NCBI RefSeq assembly: GCF_022605165.1
Contig: NC_063076.1
Location: forward strand, 620,001 to 684,000
Length of the DNA stretch: 64,000 nucleotides
Origin: Purpureocillium takamizusanense
Lineage: Eukaryota > Ascomycota > Sordariomycetes > Hypocreales > Ophiocordycipitaceae
Reading direction: 5' to 3'
Shown here: piece after piece, positions 1 to 10,432 of the stretch
How the letters are laid out: each line of letters opens with the position of its first letter
Numbering within the stretch: the stretch's first letter is position 1
Position numbers and translations under genes: made by a program
The notes under the pieces: generated by a model
What the model was told of the DNA's origin: nothing
Database searches by the model: none
What the model saw: the letters and a program-made list of their open reading frames with translations, nothing else

Positions 1-446
1 GCCGTCTCTTGAACCGAATCTCTGACCAGAAGCAGGTTCGCTTACTCTACAGAGCATACTAGACTCGCGAAAAGAGACGGCCGAAAGTCTTTCAATAGCC
101 GAAGCGAGGGTGAGCTCGTCCGTGCGAGCTATTGCCGGCGAGATCCATCTACTCTACCGGCTCTCGAACACGATTCGAAGAGCCGGCAGAGAATCGCAAA
201 ACATCAGGTGTTAGGACCCATAGAGGGGTTACGTAAGGTGGCTTCCTTAAAAGCCCACTATAGCATATACGATTAGCCTAGCCTAGCCTCTCTATTATTA
301 TTATATTATATATATAGACGAGCTATTTAATCTATGCTATAAGCCCTATATTACGTCTCTCGCTTCTCTCGATATACGTAAGACCTTATATTAGGGCCGC
401 GACGTCGTATCGTATCCGGGACGACGATGGGAACGATGCGGAGCCG
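1..446. other. AT-rich, palindrome-bearing edge with no complete gene
   Basis: Positions about 255-400 are strikingly AT-rich compared with the rest of the window, with runs of TTA/TATA. The first 10 bases are the exact reverse complement of 72-81, and 157-168 pairs imperfectly with 174-186, so the left end can form two stem-loops. The frame of the downstream C2H2 gene stays open upstream of its first ATG back to position 318, where it meets a TAG at 315-317. A further 5' exon, or a decayed one, is therefore possible. RIP-type decay of a repeat is an inference that I could not test. Confidence 0.5.
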
Positions 447-2889
447 ATGCTACAGGGGCTCTTCGCCAACTACATTTCGAGCCTTTTTCCTAACATCACC
501 GACAGTCTTCGTCTACGCCTCGCGTCCTCCGTGGTTCTTCGACGGAGGAGGATCTTGTACAGGCGGTCACGTTATGGAGACAGTCCAATTCGAGCCAAGA
601 AGACAGTGTCACAACCTCAAATCGACATGCCCCAAAGCCAACGCCAGGATCCTCTCGTGCTGGATCTCGCGGATGAAGCCGCACCGGCTCCGGTGGTGGA
701 ACATGCTTCGGCAAAGAGCATCGTGCGCTCTCTTGCGCCCAGCGCCACGACATTGGCCGTCGAGGACTACAGAAAGGCCTCAACACCATCCGTGATTTCG
801 GCCGCGAAGACGGTTGCCCTGGAAGATCACGAGGATCTCAATTTTCCGCCACCGCCAAACGGTCGAGTCAAAGGCCGTTATAAAGTGCTGACGAGGCAGC
901 GCTGGGAGTCTCACCAGGAATATCTCAACTCTCTCCCAAACCCTTTCCAGCTCGTAAATGATAAATCTGTGACCACTAGCCCATACCTCGACAGTCAAGG
1001 CAATCATGTCACAATGGATACCCTCGTAGAACACTTTGACAAGGTCAATGCAGCGAAACGAAAACTCAAGGCTGACCTGCATTCCGATTGGAACGAGTGT
1101 CACAAGATAGTGCCGGAACTAATCTGCCCCTTTTGCCTCTACGCTCTCCCGAGTCTTTCTATAAGCGACGACGAACAATGGAGGTACGTGGCGCGCTGTT
1201 GCGCGGCTGAATCGATGCTGAATGATTTCCAGAGCCCACATCACGAACGACCTCCACGCATACGTGTGTCTGTTTGACGAGTGCGACAAGCCGGAAGAGC
1301 TGCACCGTCACAGTAGCGACTGGCTGCAGCACATGAGAATGCACACGTTGCGTTGGCGCTGCAACTCGAAGTCACACGGCGCGCAGACTTTCCTCACAGA
1401 GGAACAGTATCTGAGACACATGAGAGGAGTCCACACAGGATGTTTCACGGAACCACAGCTCCGTGCACTCGCCGAGAGAAATGCCCGGCCGATCGGGCCG
1501 ATGTTCACGCTTTGCCCAATCTGCGGCGCGACAGAGGCTACAGACACCCTGGAGGCGCACATCGTAGGCCACTTGCGGGGTCTCGCGCTCAGATCTCTGC
1601 CGCCATTCGAGGATGTGGGCTCGGAAAGCTCCAAGGAAAACGGCTCGGGAGCTTCCAGACCGATGAGCAGATCCACAATCAAAAACGATCGCGACAGATA
1701 TACCACCCCGAGTTTTGCAGACGTTGGTGGCAACTGGACCTGGGATTTCGACACACCGGACCCGTCTAGTCCTTATGCGCGGTCGGGAGGTTACAGGAAT
1801 TATATTGCCGCGATTTCAGACGATGCCGGCTCCGGGCGGCAGAATGCACCACCCGGATCGCATTTTGTCCCGCCTGACAGCATTGACGCGGAAAACGAGT
1901 TTTCTGCAACTGCAGGCAGCTTCTCGGACGACCCATCGAGCCGCTTTGTAGAGGGGTCGCTGTTCGATGGCATACGGACTGAGGACCGCATGAATTACGA
2001 GTGGGGTTTCACGATCAGGGCTGGAGACAAAAACCTCGAAAACGATCACGTGGTCCGGTCAATGCTTGACTATAAGCGCCGGCCCAAGCGCCAGGCCAGA
2101 CACTCGGTCGAGAAATCAGACCTGCGTTTGAAGCACATAACCGAGGCCGTCGCTCGCCAGGTGCTCTCTAGTATCGTCGTCATTCGCCACGAAAAGTTGA
2201 ACAATCCCAACGAAGTGGACGAGGAAGGATACCCATGGCAGCCGTCGTGGGAACGCGTAACGCGGACAGAGGAGGCCGACGGGCCCCTAGTAGTACTCAA
2301 CCGCGTGCTCCATAAACTCGCCATGGACGGGCCCGTGGCCGACAAGAAGGCCAAACTCAGCTCGCTCATACAACAGCAGTTGGAGGAAACACATGCCCTC
2401 CTGGAAGAGAAGGACCCCGACCGTCGGTACCGTTACATCCTGGCCCAGCTGGACTGGAAGGTGAGGAACGTCGACAAGTCAACTTTCTACTTCAAAACGG
2501 AGATGAAGAGCAAGAGCAAGAAGGATGGCGAGGATGGCGAGGATGGCAAGGATGGCGAGGATGGCGAGGATGGCGAGGACGGCAACGACGGCGAGGATGG
2601 CGAGGACGGCAACGACGGCGAGGATGGCAAGAAGGATGAGAAGCCCAAGGCATCCAAGATGGAGACGGCCAAGTCATCCAAGTCCAAGTCCAAGTCCAAA
2701 TCCAAGACCAGGAAAAAGCGCGCCTCTGTCACGGCGTACTTCAAGAGGGTACCGAAAGACAGTGAAAACGCGCTCAAGATGCTGGAGGAGCTCTTGGAGT
2801 CCAAGATAACGCGACAGCAGCCCAGCAGCAACCACAGTGAGGAGGCGACCAGCCTGTCGGTGTCCAACCCGTCGGCGGACACCCGGTAG
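447..2889 (+). CDS. C2H2 zinc-finger protein, N-terminus probably incomplete
   Basis: Two exons, 447-1183 and 1233-2889, give about 797 residues. The 49-bp intron (GTACGT...CAG) is supported because splicing restores a continuous family signature, EQWRAHITNDLHAYVCLF, that is split between two frames. Visible zinc-binding motifs are CPFC, a Cys/Cys then His/His finger around DLHAYVCLF...HMRMH, and LCPICGA followed by two His. The family is common in filamentous fungi and often has a longer N-terminal domain, which is missing here. The arginine-rich stretch near residues 20-45 resembles the middle of such proteins, not their start. The C-terminus holds a Gly-Asp-Glu repeat (2524-2632) followed by Ser-Lys repeats and a basic patch. 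A nuclear role is possible, but the function is unknown. The start at 447 is simply the first in-frame ATG. Confidence 0.78.
2524..2632 (+). repeat. In-frame GGCGAGGAT-type minisatellite
   Basis: Twelve or so copies of a 9-base unit encode Gly-(Glu/Lys/Asn)-Asp triplets inside the C2H2 gene. The resulting Gly-X-Y rhythm is collagen-like in spacing, but it is acidic and lacks proline. Copy number is likely to vary between strains. Confidence 0.9.
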
Positions 2890-3586
2890 GGCAGCGGCCA
2901 GGACGCTTCGGCGGACAGGGTCACCAGGGCCGACCGCCGCCGCTTCCACTTTCCAAGTCGTCGTTAAACCCAGCCTACCCTCGGACGCCTCGTTACCTTT
3001 ACCCCTTCGAGGGCCTACGTACGGTACCATACATCCCACGGAAAGTACTAGTCGCTTTCAATGCACTTACGAGTTGCCAAGTACATCATCCGCGATGCAG
3101 GCATTTGATAACGTCTTGCGTTGCGGTAGGCGTTGGGTTGATGTAGGCGAGCGGGCGGGATATGTGCAGGTAGACTGGTCGTCGCGGGCTTGCCTAGGTT
3201 GTGAACCTCAATCGGGTGTGGCAGGCTGCGCGCCATTGGGATTGGCTAGGAAATTAGAGCCTCAAGTAATTTTACCTAAGAAGGCGATTCTGGTGCCCAA
3301 AAAAGATAAGAGCAATTTCTTTTTATCCACGTCTAAAAGTTCCCTTAACTGGGGCGCGGGTATGACGACCGCGGCGTGCCCAGCAGTGACTTCTAGCCGG
3401 CGCCGCCCTTGTAACAACCCACACACCTGGCCGGCGAGCTCGCTCACCTCAGCTCAGCCTCACACGCCGAGCCCCAAACAACGCCCACTGGACGCCTCAT
3501 CATCGTAGCAGCCATTGCTCGTGCCGGACACAGCAGCTGCGACACCGCCGCCCCGACAGAAATGCCCTCGTAAAGAGCCTCGCGCA
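2890..3586. other. Intergenic, tandem genes
   Basis: Terminator of the C2H2 gene and promoter of RTC5. Open frames here have no family resemblance and no consistent codon pattern. I see no further element. Confidence 0.6.
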
Positions 3587-5487
3587 ATGGGCCAGGCACA
3601 CTCGGGCGAGCAACCGCGTCAGCGCTCCCGCGAGCAGCTGGCGCAGGAGCTTGTAAGCTCCCCGCGCGACAGCATTCGTGCCTGTCGTTCGCGCCGCGGT
3701 TCCGGCCATGCGCTGACATGCTTCAGGCTCTCAGGTTCAAGGACAAGTGCTTCACGTCCCTCGAGTACTACTCCCTCAAGGATGTCTTCAAGAGCCTCGC
3801 GGACCAACAGGGCCAGGTCCGCTACCTTAAGGAGGACACCATCGCCCGCTTCCTCGAGATCCCCGACATCCTCGGCGCGTCGCCAGTGGCCTTCCAGATG
3901 GTCTCGTACCTCGGCGCATTCCCCTTCCTGCAGGAAGCGCCCGTCGTCCTGGAGCTGCCACAATTGATCATGGTTGTCGTCATCATGACGGAGCGGTACA
4001 AGCGCGTCCTGGCCAAGGCGTCGACTGACCGTACCAAGCTGCTGTTCAAGAGCTTGGCAGTGTACGACCGCAAGCTCTCCAACGCGGCACCCGCGTCGCA
4101 ACCCATCACACCAGAAGACACGAAGCCGGCGGGCCCGGCGCGTGCTTCCGGCTTTGCCGTAGACGTGCCGGGAGATGACGATTTGGACAAGGGCGATGAT
4201 GATGATGACGACGACCTGGTTTTGACCGCCTACGAGCTCCTGGACGTCTCCGAGGCTGTCAGTCGGGGAAGCGCGCCCGAGTTCCATGGTGCCTTGATCC
4301 CGACCGACAACTTCCGCAAACTGGTCATGCTGCTGCTGCTTGCCGCCCCTCTTGACCCGCAGGAGAGCCTCGCCCAGTACTCGGCCCGAGTCGTGGGCAA
4401 CGAGCTAGAGGCCTTGCGGTCCGTCGCAGGGAGCATCTTGGCCGCCTTTGTCGACGCCGAAACAGCCCCCGGCATTCGTTATCGTCACTTCAAGACCATC
4501 ATCCCCGTGCTGTTTCCTTATCTTTTCAACGGGTTCAATGGCCTGTTCGAGCACTTCCTCTTTTCCAAAAATATGGACTTCTCCAAACACGTAGACCCCT
4601 CCAAGGCCGTTCCCGCCGAGCCCTCAAAGATGGCACAGCCGCTGTTGTCAGACAAAGGCGACATCCTCAACGATCACCTACTGTCGCAAATGTCAATGTT
4701 CCTGCCTGGCTCCTCGTTATTCCGGAGGGTGCGCCGCCTGTACTCCGGAAACGACGCGGGCTTCTCCATGGGTGGCTTTCAGTCCAAAGTCTTCAACTGG
4801 AGGGCGCCGACTATTCTCCTGGTGAGCGGCACCCGCCTCAACGACGTGCCAGACGGCGGACAGGAGACGGCGTTTGCCGAGTCGCTCCCGCCCAAGAGAT
4901 TTCCCCATGGCAGTAAGTCGGACCGTGTCACGTTTGGTGTGTATGTGCGTGAGCCTTGGAAGCAAACGCACAAGGAGTGCTTCGGCGACTCGGAGACCGT
5001 CTTGTTCCAGCTCGAGCCCATCCACGACGTCTTTCCAGCCTCAACACTCAACACGGATTATGTCGCCTTCACCCAGCCTCCCGCCAATCAGGCTGGGGTT
5101 TCTTTTGGCTGCCCGCACCCCAAACCGACCAAGTCCAGCCGCAGGCACGAAATGCATTCGCTAGGCGCCGTCTCCCTGCTCTTTCACGACTCTTTCGAGT
5201 TTGGCGTCTTCAACCACGATTACAGCTCCCGAGGAGGCGCGTTCCACACGAGCATGGTGCGAAAGTTTGATTTCCAGGACCGTTTTCAAATCGAGCAGCT
5301 CGAGGTTTGGGGGTGCGGAGGAGACGACGAGGCCAAGGCCCAGGCCGAGAGATGGGCGTGGGAGGCGAGGGAGGCGGAGGCGCGGCGCAAGATCAATCTC
5401 GGCACGGGCGACATAGAAGCGGACCGCGCGTTGTTAGAAATGGCCGGTATCATCGGGGGGAATCGCAGCGGCGGCTCAATGGCGTGA
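3587..5487 (+). CDS. RTC5: Rtc5-like TLDc-domain protein
   Basis: Exons 3587-3652 and 3727-5487 encode 608 residues; the intron of 74 bp is phase 0 with GTAAGC donor and CTGAC branch. The first exon supplies MGQAHS, a classic N-myristoylation start, which an ORF beginning at 3718 would miss. The C-terminal third (about residues 350-570) is a TLDc domain, with FSMGGFQSKVF, LFQLEP and the HDYSSRGGAFHTSM region. A flexible acidic stretch (DDDDDDD) lies near residue 180. Yeast Rtc5 is a myristoylated vacuolar protein that promotes V-ATPase disassembly, and TLDc proteins in general bind the V-ATPase; transfer of that role here is inference from family. It is convergent with RCF1. Confidence 0.93.
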
Positions 5488-5804
5488 TGACGTCTAGCCT
5501 CGGCGCGACGGATGCTTCAGTTTCGGCTCTTGGCGGTTCATTATCATAGAGCGGCATCGAAGTTATATGCCGGGCGCTGCGCAATCCAACAAAAATACTC
5601 TAGTATGAATGAATGTGCTGTAAGAAGTGGCCGTGCAATGACGGCATGCAGTGTACAAGAGTAGGGCTATAATGCCAAAGGCAGCTTCGTCGCGTATATC
5701 GTACAGCCTTTTGAGAGCCAATTCCATCCTCAACGCCGTCCCAAGATCGATTGGAACATGGGCACGTCATTCTCTCCCCAGCGCGCACGCGCACAGTCCC
5801 ACGT
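5488..5804. other. Convergent intergenic, RTC5/RCF1
   Basis: Shared 3' flank of 317 bp between convergent genes, presumably both 3' UTRs. No other element was recognised. Confidence 0.6.
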
Positions 5805-6695
5805 CTAGTCCTTCTTCTTGGATGCGATGACCTCGCCGATAGCTCCGAGGGAGCTCTTGGGGTTCTCCTTTCGCGTCGGCTTCTTTTCTTCCACACTGTC
5901 AGGTCCTGCGGGCTGCTGCTGCTGCTGCTGCTCCGCCGCCTCTGCCGCCGCAGCCTTTTCGCCCTGTGACCACAAGCCCATCTTGCCCAAGATGCCACCC
6001 GTGCCCTGCGACTTGGTCTCCGGGGCAGTCTCGCCATCGACGGCAGTGACAGCGGCGGGCGTAGGCGGCTCCGGCGTCTCGCTGGCCGAGCTGGACCGCC
6101 CGCTCAGCCTGGCACGCATGGCCTTATCCTCCTCGTCGCGCACCTCGAGTTCGCGGATCCACTTCTGGCGCTTCTCCTCGGCGTCGCGCTGCTCCTTGAG
6201 CTTGCGCAGCTCCTTGGTCTTCTCGCGGTCCTTGCTGTAGTACATGCTGCCGGCGACCATGGCGATGACGGTGAAGCCCTGCGCGGCGACGCGGGCGCGG
6301 AACATCTTGTTGGCCTGGCGGGAGTCGCCGCGGCGGAGCGCGCGGTAGGCATTGACGAAGGCGAAGACGGTGAGACCGATTCCTGCGGCAGCGGCGGAGG
6401 CGGGTTAGCACGACGGGGGATGCCTGGGGCTGACGGGTAGGGTGTGAATGGATGTTGAAGGACGCACCGAGCGGTACTAGAGGCTCTTCCTTGATCTTGC
6501 GGACGACCTTTTGCATCGGGCGCTCGTTGTAAAAGTCTCTGGACGTCGCGTGAGCAAGTTTCCCCCCTTCCAAGCGGTGCCACGCCGCTGGATAGGACGG
6601 CGCGACAGGGCGGCAGCGGACGGCGCGTACAGGTTGTCGTCAAAGGACGAGGGCAGAGGCCCCGGCATGGGAGGCGGCGGTGCTCTGTCTGCCAT
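5805..6695 (-). CDS. RCF1: Respiratory supercomplex factor 1 (HIG1 domain)
   Basis: Three exons (6695-6631, 6538-6468, 6382-5805) encode 237 residues. Introns of 92 and 85 bp join PSSFDDN to LDFYNERP and PLG to IGLTVFAF, recreating the HIG1 domain without gaps. The domain has two membrane segments, IGLTVFAFVNAYRALRRG and FTVIAMVAGSMYY, flanking the QANKMFRAR loop. A charged coiled-coil-like segment and a Gln-rich tail follow. The family sits in the mitochondrial inner membrane, where it supports the association of complexes III and IV and cytochrome oxidase assembly. The gene shares a 631-bp divergent promoter with the ZZ/EF-hand gene. Confidence 0.95.
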
Positions 6696-7326
6696 GCTGA
6701 GCTGCGGTGGCGGCAGGAGGCGTTGTGTATGGCGGCGAGTTTTGGAGGGTATCGTCGGATGATGTCGAGCAATGTCATAGACGGGCTGCACTTTCACTAC
6801 AGCGGGTGCCGGTTGGTCCCGCCAATGGTTGACGCTGCGAGGCTCGGGGTCCGCTGGAGCTGATGGTGCCAGCGAGCGTGGGTACTTTGCAAGTATAGAG
6901 CGCCCGATGAGGGGTGCCGTTACGCAACTGAAACGGATCGCGTTTACCTGCTCGCTACCCATGGGCTTTCTGGTGGGCCTCGAGGCATGGGTCGCTTTCC
7001 CGCCCACGTCCGGTGCGTGCTACTCTGCGCATCCACCTCGAGCCGAAACTTTGGAAGCTTCCACGGAGCTCCACCAAACGCCAAACGGCAGCTTCTAACC
7101 TCCCACTGCGCGCGAGCAGTTGATTCCTGACACCCGCAACTTTTGTACGAACTCGTGCCAGCGAACGAAACGTCAACTGACGCCCGACAAACATCTACAC
7201 CCCTCCTCGAAGCATTTTCGAGCCCCATCGCCTGTGCAGGCGCAAGTGTTTCCAGTCCATCCTCGACCAAGCTCTGCTGAGCACCAACCTGCACCGACAC
7301 CCAACACGATGCTATAAGCGGGCGCC
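6696..7326. promoter_or_regulatory. Divergent promoter, RCF1 and ZZ/EF-hand gene
   Basis: The only sequence between two start codons on opposite strands, so it must hold both promoters. No clear TATA box or known site was recognised. Confidence 0.6.
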
Positions 7327-10050
7327 ATGTGGCCATCGACACCCTCGGTCGACACGTTGACGCGGCCGCGAGTGGCCGTGGCCCTCGTCTCCGCCATCGC
7401 CGCCCTCTCTGTCGGCTACTACACCTACCAGTCCCGCCACCCGCCCGCCCCTCTGGAGCTCCCTCCCGGGGGTGAGCTGCACAGGAGCAACGCCGTGCGC
7501 CGCACGGGTCGGCCGTCACGGAGATCTGGCACGGCATCGAGCTCTTCATCTGAAGCGGCGGGCGATGAGAATGTCGATGCAAACGCTCTCCCCGCGCCGC
7601 TGCCTGCGCCTGGCGGCGACGCAGATACCGTCGTGGAAGTCGCCGACGACATGTGGAACGACGCGTCCGGCTACCTTCCACCTCAACGGGCGGGTCACAA
7701 CATCGTGAACCTCCTCTTCAGGGTGTCCGAGGACAACGCGAGGCGCAACGGCTGCGTGCATCGGGGCTGCCAGTGTAATGCATGTGGCATGGTCCCCATC
7801 CGCGGCGTGCGGTATCGCTGCGCCAACTGCGCCGACTTCGACCTGTGCGAGACGTGCGAGGCGCAGGGCGTTCACACCAAAACGCACATATTTTACAAGA
7901 TCCGGGTCCCCGCGCCGCCGTTTGGCCCTCGCCAGATGCAGCCCGTCTGGTACACGGGCGATCCAGACACGTGCCGCCGCAACCTGCCGAGGCAGCTGAT
8001 CGCACGGCTTTCCAAGGAGACCGGCTTCGAGCGGCCAGAGTTGGAGGCGTTTTGGGAGCAGTGGACGTTCATGGCCAACACGGAGCTGCGGGATGACCCG
8101 GACGAGCTCAACATCGCCATGGACCGCAAGACGTTTGAACGCTGCCTGGTGCCCACCGGTGGCTCGCGTCATGCCGCGCCAAATCTCATCCACGACCGCA
8201 TGTTCTCCTTTTATGACTCAAACAACGACGATCTTATCGGCTTCTCCGAATTTCTACACGGCCTGTCCTATCGCAAGCGCAAGGACAAGCTGCTCAAGGT
8301 ATTCGAGGGCTACGACCTGGACGGCGACGGGTACGTAAACAGGCGCGACTTTCTTCGCATGTTCCGAGCCTATTATGTCCTTTATAAGCAAATGCACAAG
8401 GACATACTCGACGGGCTCGAGGATCAGCTCCTCGCGAGTACAGAAGCCCAGCAGCTTGTGACCAGTCGCCAGCCCCTGAGCAGCCTCTTCGGCCGCGAGG
8501 GCAGGGTACCCGCAGCCGACGGCAGCATGCGGTTCGAAGGCAAGACGTACCACCGCGACGGCAGCGTCGAGATCGACGACCGGTATCACGGCGCCATTGC
8601 TGAAGATCGCGGAGATACGGCGAACCGGGAGGACATCCTTACGAGCCTGTTTGCCTACGACACTGAGCCGCGACCGCGCCGCCGCTTCATCACCCGCAGG
8701 GACACAGATACTAACTGGCGCACTGTCCGGCGACTAAGCGGCACGGAGCCAGACCGAGCATACTGGGTGACGCTCCTGGACCCGCCCGTGAACCTAGAAG
8801 ATCTCCCGAATGTGATCGCGGGTAGTGACCTCCAGTCGGCTTCCGACGGTGAGGGCGACGACCAAGGAGACGGCGATGACGAAGAACGTGATGAGGGCGA
8901 AGGGCGTGACTCAGAGTCAGCCTCGGGCGCGCCCATCACGGACAGCCAACGCCGCGCCAGATCTCTTGCGGACGCGCGACGCAAGGCGCCGAAGCTGGAG
9001 AAGCGCCGCAGAGACATGGCGCGCAAGCAGTTGCACGAGAGATGGAAGCGTCGGCAGTTTTATCTCGACGAGGAAGAAGGTGGCCAAGCGCCGGATGACT
9101 GGGCAAATGACGAAGACCTCCTGGCCACCCTCAACAAGGCGGCCGATGAGGCCAAGTCCAAAGACGAGCCGGCCATCTCGACACGCTCACGATCGAGCTC
9201 CAAGGTCCGTTTCGCCGAAGACATGGAGGATTACGAGACTCGGTCGAACCCATCGACTTCGTCGCGGAGCATCCCGGAGCGCTGGGGAGGCATGGACATC
9301 CCCGATGCAGAAAAGGACGCTGGTAAGGAAATCCTGTATCAGGTCACACAGCAGGCCTTCAACGAGCTCCTGGATACCATCTTCAAGCCGGCAGAAGACC
9401 TGGCGATCGAGGCCGCCGAGACCAAGAAGCGTCGAGAGCAGCACAAGGACAAGATTGACGCCATTGACGACGGACCCGACAAGAATGACGAGCCCAGGCG
9501 AGACTCTGTGCCGTACCTGGGGCGCGCCACGGAAAAGGCCGTGGCGAACAAAAGCCTCGAGGAACTGCTCTCGGAGACGGGCTATACCGTTGTGAACGAC
9601 GAACCTCGCCATGCGGTGGATCTGCGCAATCCGGTAGATCTAGACTTCTCGCTCAACTTGTCTGACTACACGATACCGTCAGAGTCTTCGGTGGCTGGGG
9701 ACACGGAGCCAGAGGAGTACCGTGACCCCACGATGCCGCAGTTCCGGCCCAACAGCGACGCGACGACGCCGGCAGGCTCGAGGGAATCAAAGGCGACAGT
9801 TCTCGCCGACGAGAACGGGCTGGCAGACGACGAGTCAGATCACGAGTCGTACACGTCCATGGAGAGCGGCATCGGCCCGGACAAGCTCCGGCGGTGGAAG
9901 ATGATCAACGAGGCCGAGGCCAAGGCGGCACAGCGGGGCGGCTGGGGTCGACTTAGCTTCCAGGAGTTTGAGGAGATTTACAAAAACCAGGAAGACCTAG
10001 GCAACAGGCTGGATTACCTCGGTAGCTGGATCGATTTCTGCATCCCCTAG
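7327..10050 (+). CDS. Membrane-anchored ZZ-finger and EF-hand protein
   Basis: Intronless, 907 residues. A hydrophobic segment near residues 16-34 (VAVALVSAIAALSVGYYTY) suggests an N-terminal membrane anchor. A ZZ zinc finger covers about residues 142-190 (CNACGM, RCANC, LCETC and paired His). Two EF-hands follow: DSNNDDLIGFSE near 297 and DLDGDGYVNRRD near 329, both with canonical calcium ligands at positions 1, 3, 5 and 12. The remaining half is charged and low in complexity, then ends in a conserved-looking FQEFEEIY...YLGSWIDF segment. This architecture is conserved in filamentous fungi. A calcium-responsive role is inferred from the domains; the exact function and location are unknown. 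Confidence 0.93.
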   Translation: MWPSTPSVDTLTRPRVAVALVSAIAALSVGYYTYQSRHPPAPLELPPGGELHRSNAVRRTGRPSRRSGTASSSSSEAAGDENVDANALPAPLPAPGGDADTVVEVADDMWNDASGYLPPQRAGHNIVNLLFRVSEDNARRNGCVHRGCQCNACGMVPIRGVRYRCANCADFDLCETCEAQGVHTKTHIFYKIRVPAPPFGPRQMQPVWYTGDPDTCRRNLPRQLIARLSKETGFERPELEAFWEQWTFMANTELRDDPDELNIAMDRKTFERCLVPTGGSRHAAPNLIHDRMFSFYDSNNDDLIGFSEFLHGLSYRKRKDKLLKVFEGYDLDGDGYVNRRDFLRMFRAYYVLYKQMHKDILDGLEDQLLASTEAQQLVTSRQPLSSLFGREGRVPAADGSMRFEGKTYHRDGSVEIDDRYHGAIAEDRGDTANREDILTSLFAYDTEPRPRRRFITRRDTDTNWRTVRRLSGTEPDRAYWVTLLDPPVNLEDLPNVIAGSDLQSASDGEGDDQGDGDDEERDEGEGRDSESASGAPITDSQRRARSLADARRKAPKLEKRRRDMARKQLHERWKRRQFYLDEEEGGQAPDDWANDEDLLATLNKAADEAKSKDEPAISTRSRSSSKVRFAEDMEDYETRSNPSTSSRSIPERWGGMDIPDAEKDAGKEILYQVTQQAFNELLDTIFKPAEDLAIEAAETKKRREQHKDKIDAIDDGPDKNDEPRRDSVPYLGRATEKAVANKSLEELLSETGYTVVNDEPRHAVDLRNPVDLDFSLNLSDYTIPSESSVAGDTEPEEYRDPTMPQFRPNSDATTPAGSRESKATVLADENGLADDESDHESYTSMESGIGPDKLRRWKMINEAEAKAAQRGGWGRLSFQEFEEIYKNQEDLGNRLDYLGSWIDFCIP

Positions 10051-10432
10051 AAAAGATGGTGGGATTGTCCTTTCTGGCCCATGCAGTCCACGGAACCCCT
10101 GGGGTCCCAGGTTGCGAGACGGGACTCGCAAGATCAAGTATAGACGTGATGAAGTGTACATGTACTCAATAGCCACATCGGGCATGAACAGGATGGTAGC
10201 GTAGATGCATAATATCAGGTGCCGACAGCGGCACTACAGCGGTCATTATTCATTCATAGAACTACATGCGTGTATAAAGTCGGGCTGTGAATTTTTCGTA
10301 AGGCTGGCGCAATGCCTGCAGATGCCCAAACGCCATGCTCCCGAGGCATAAAAGGTATATAGTACACAAGCAAAGATGGCGAGACACAAAGTTCACGAAG
10401 GGAGATGACATGACGGTCTGCCCCCCTTGAAT
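10051..10432. other. Convergent intergenic
   Basis: 3' flanks of the EF-hand gene (+) and CCC1 (-), somewhat AT-richer than coding DNA. No gene seen. Confidence 0.6.

Noticed and set aside
1..200. Possible tRNA or structured RNA from the stem-loops
   Set aside because: No anticodon-arm or T-loop consensus and no A/B box pair could be found; the hairpins alone do not define an RNA gene.
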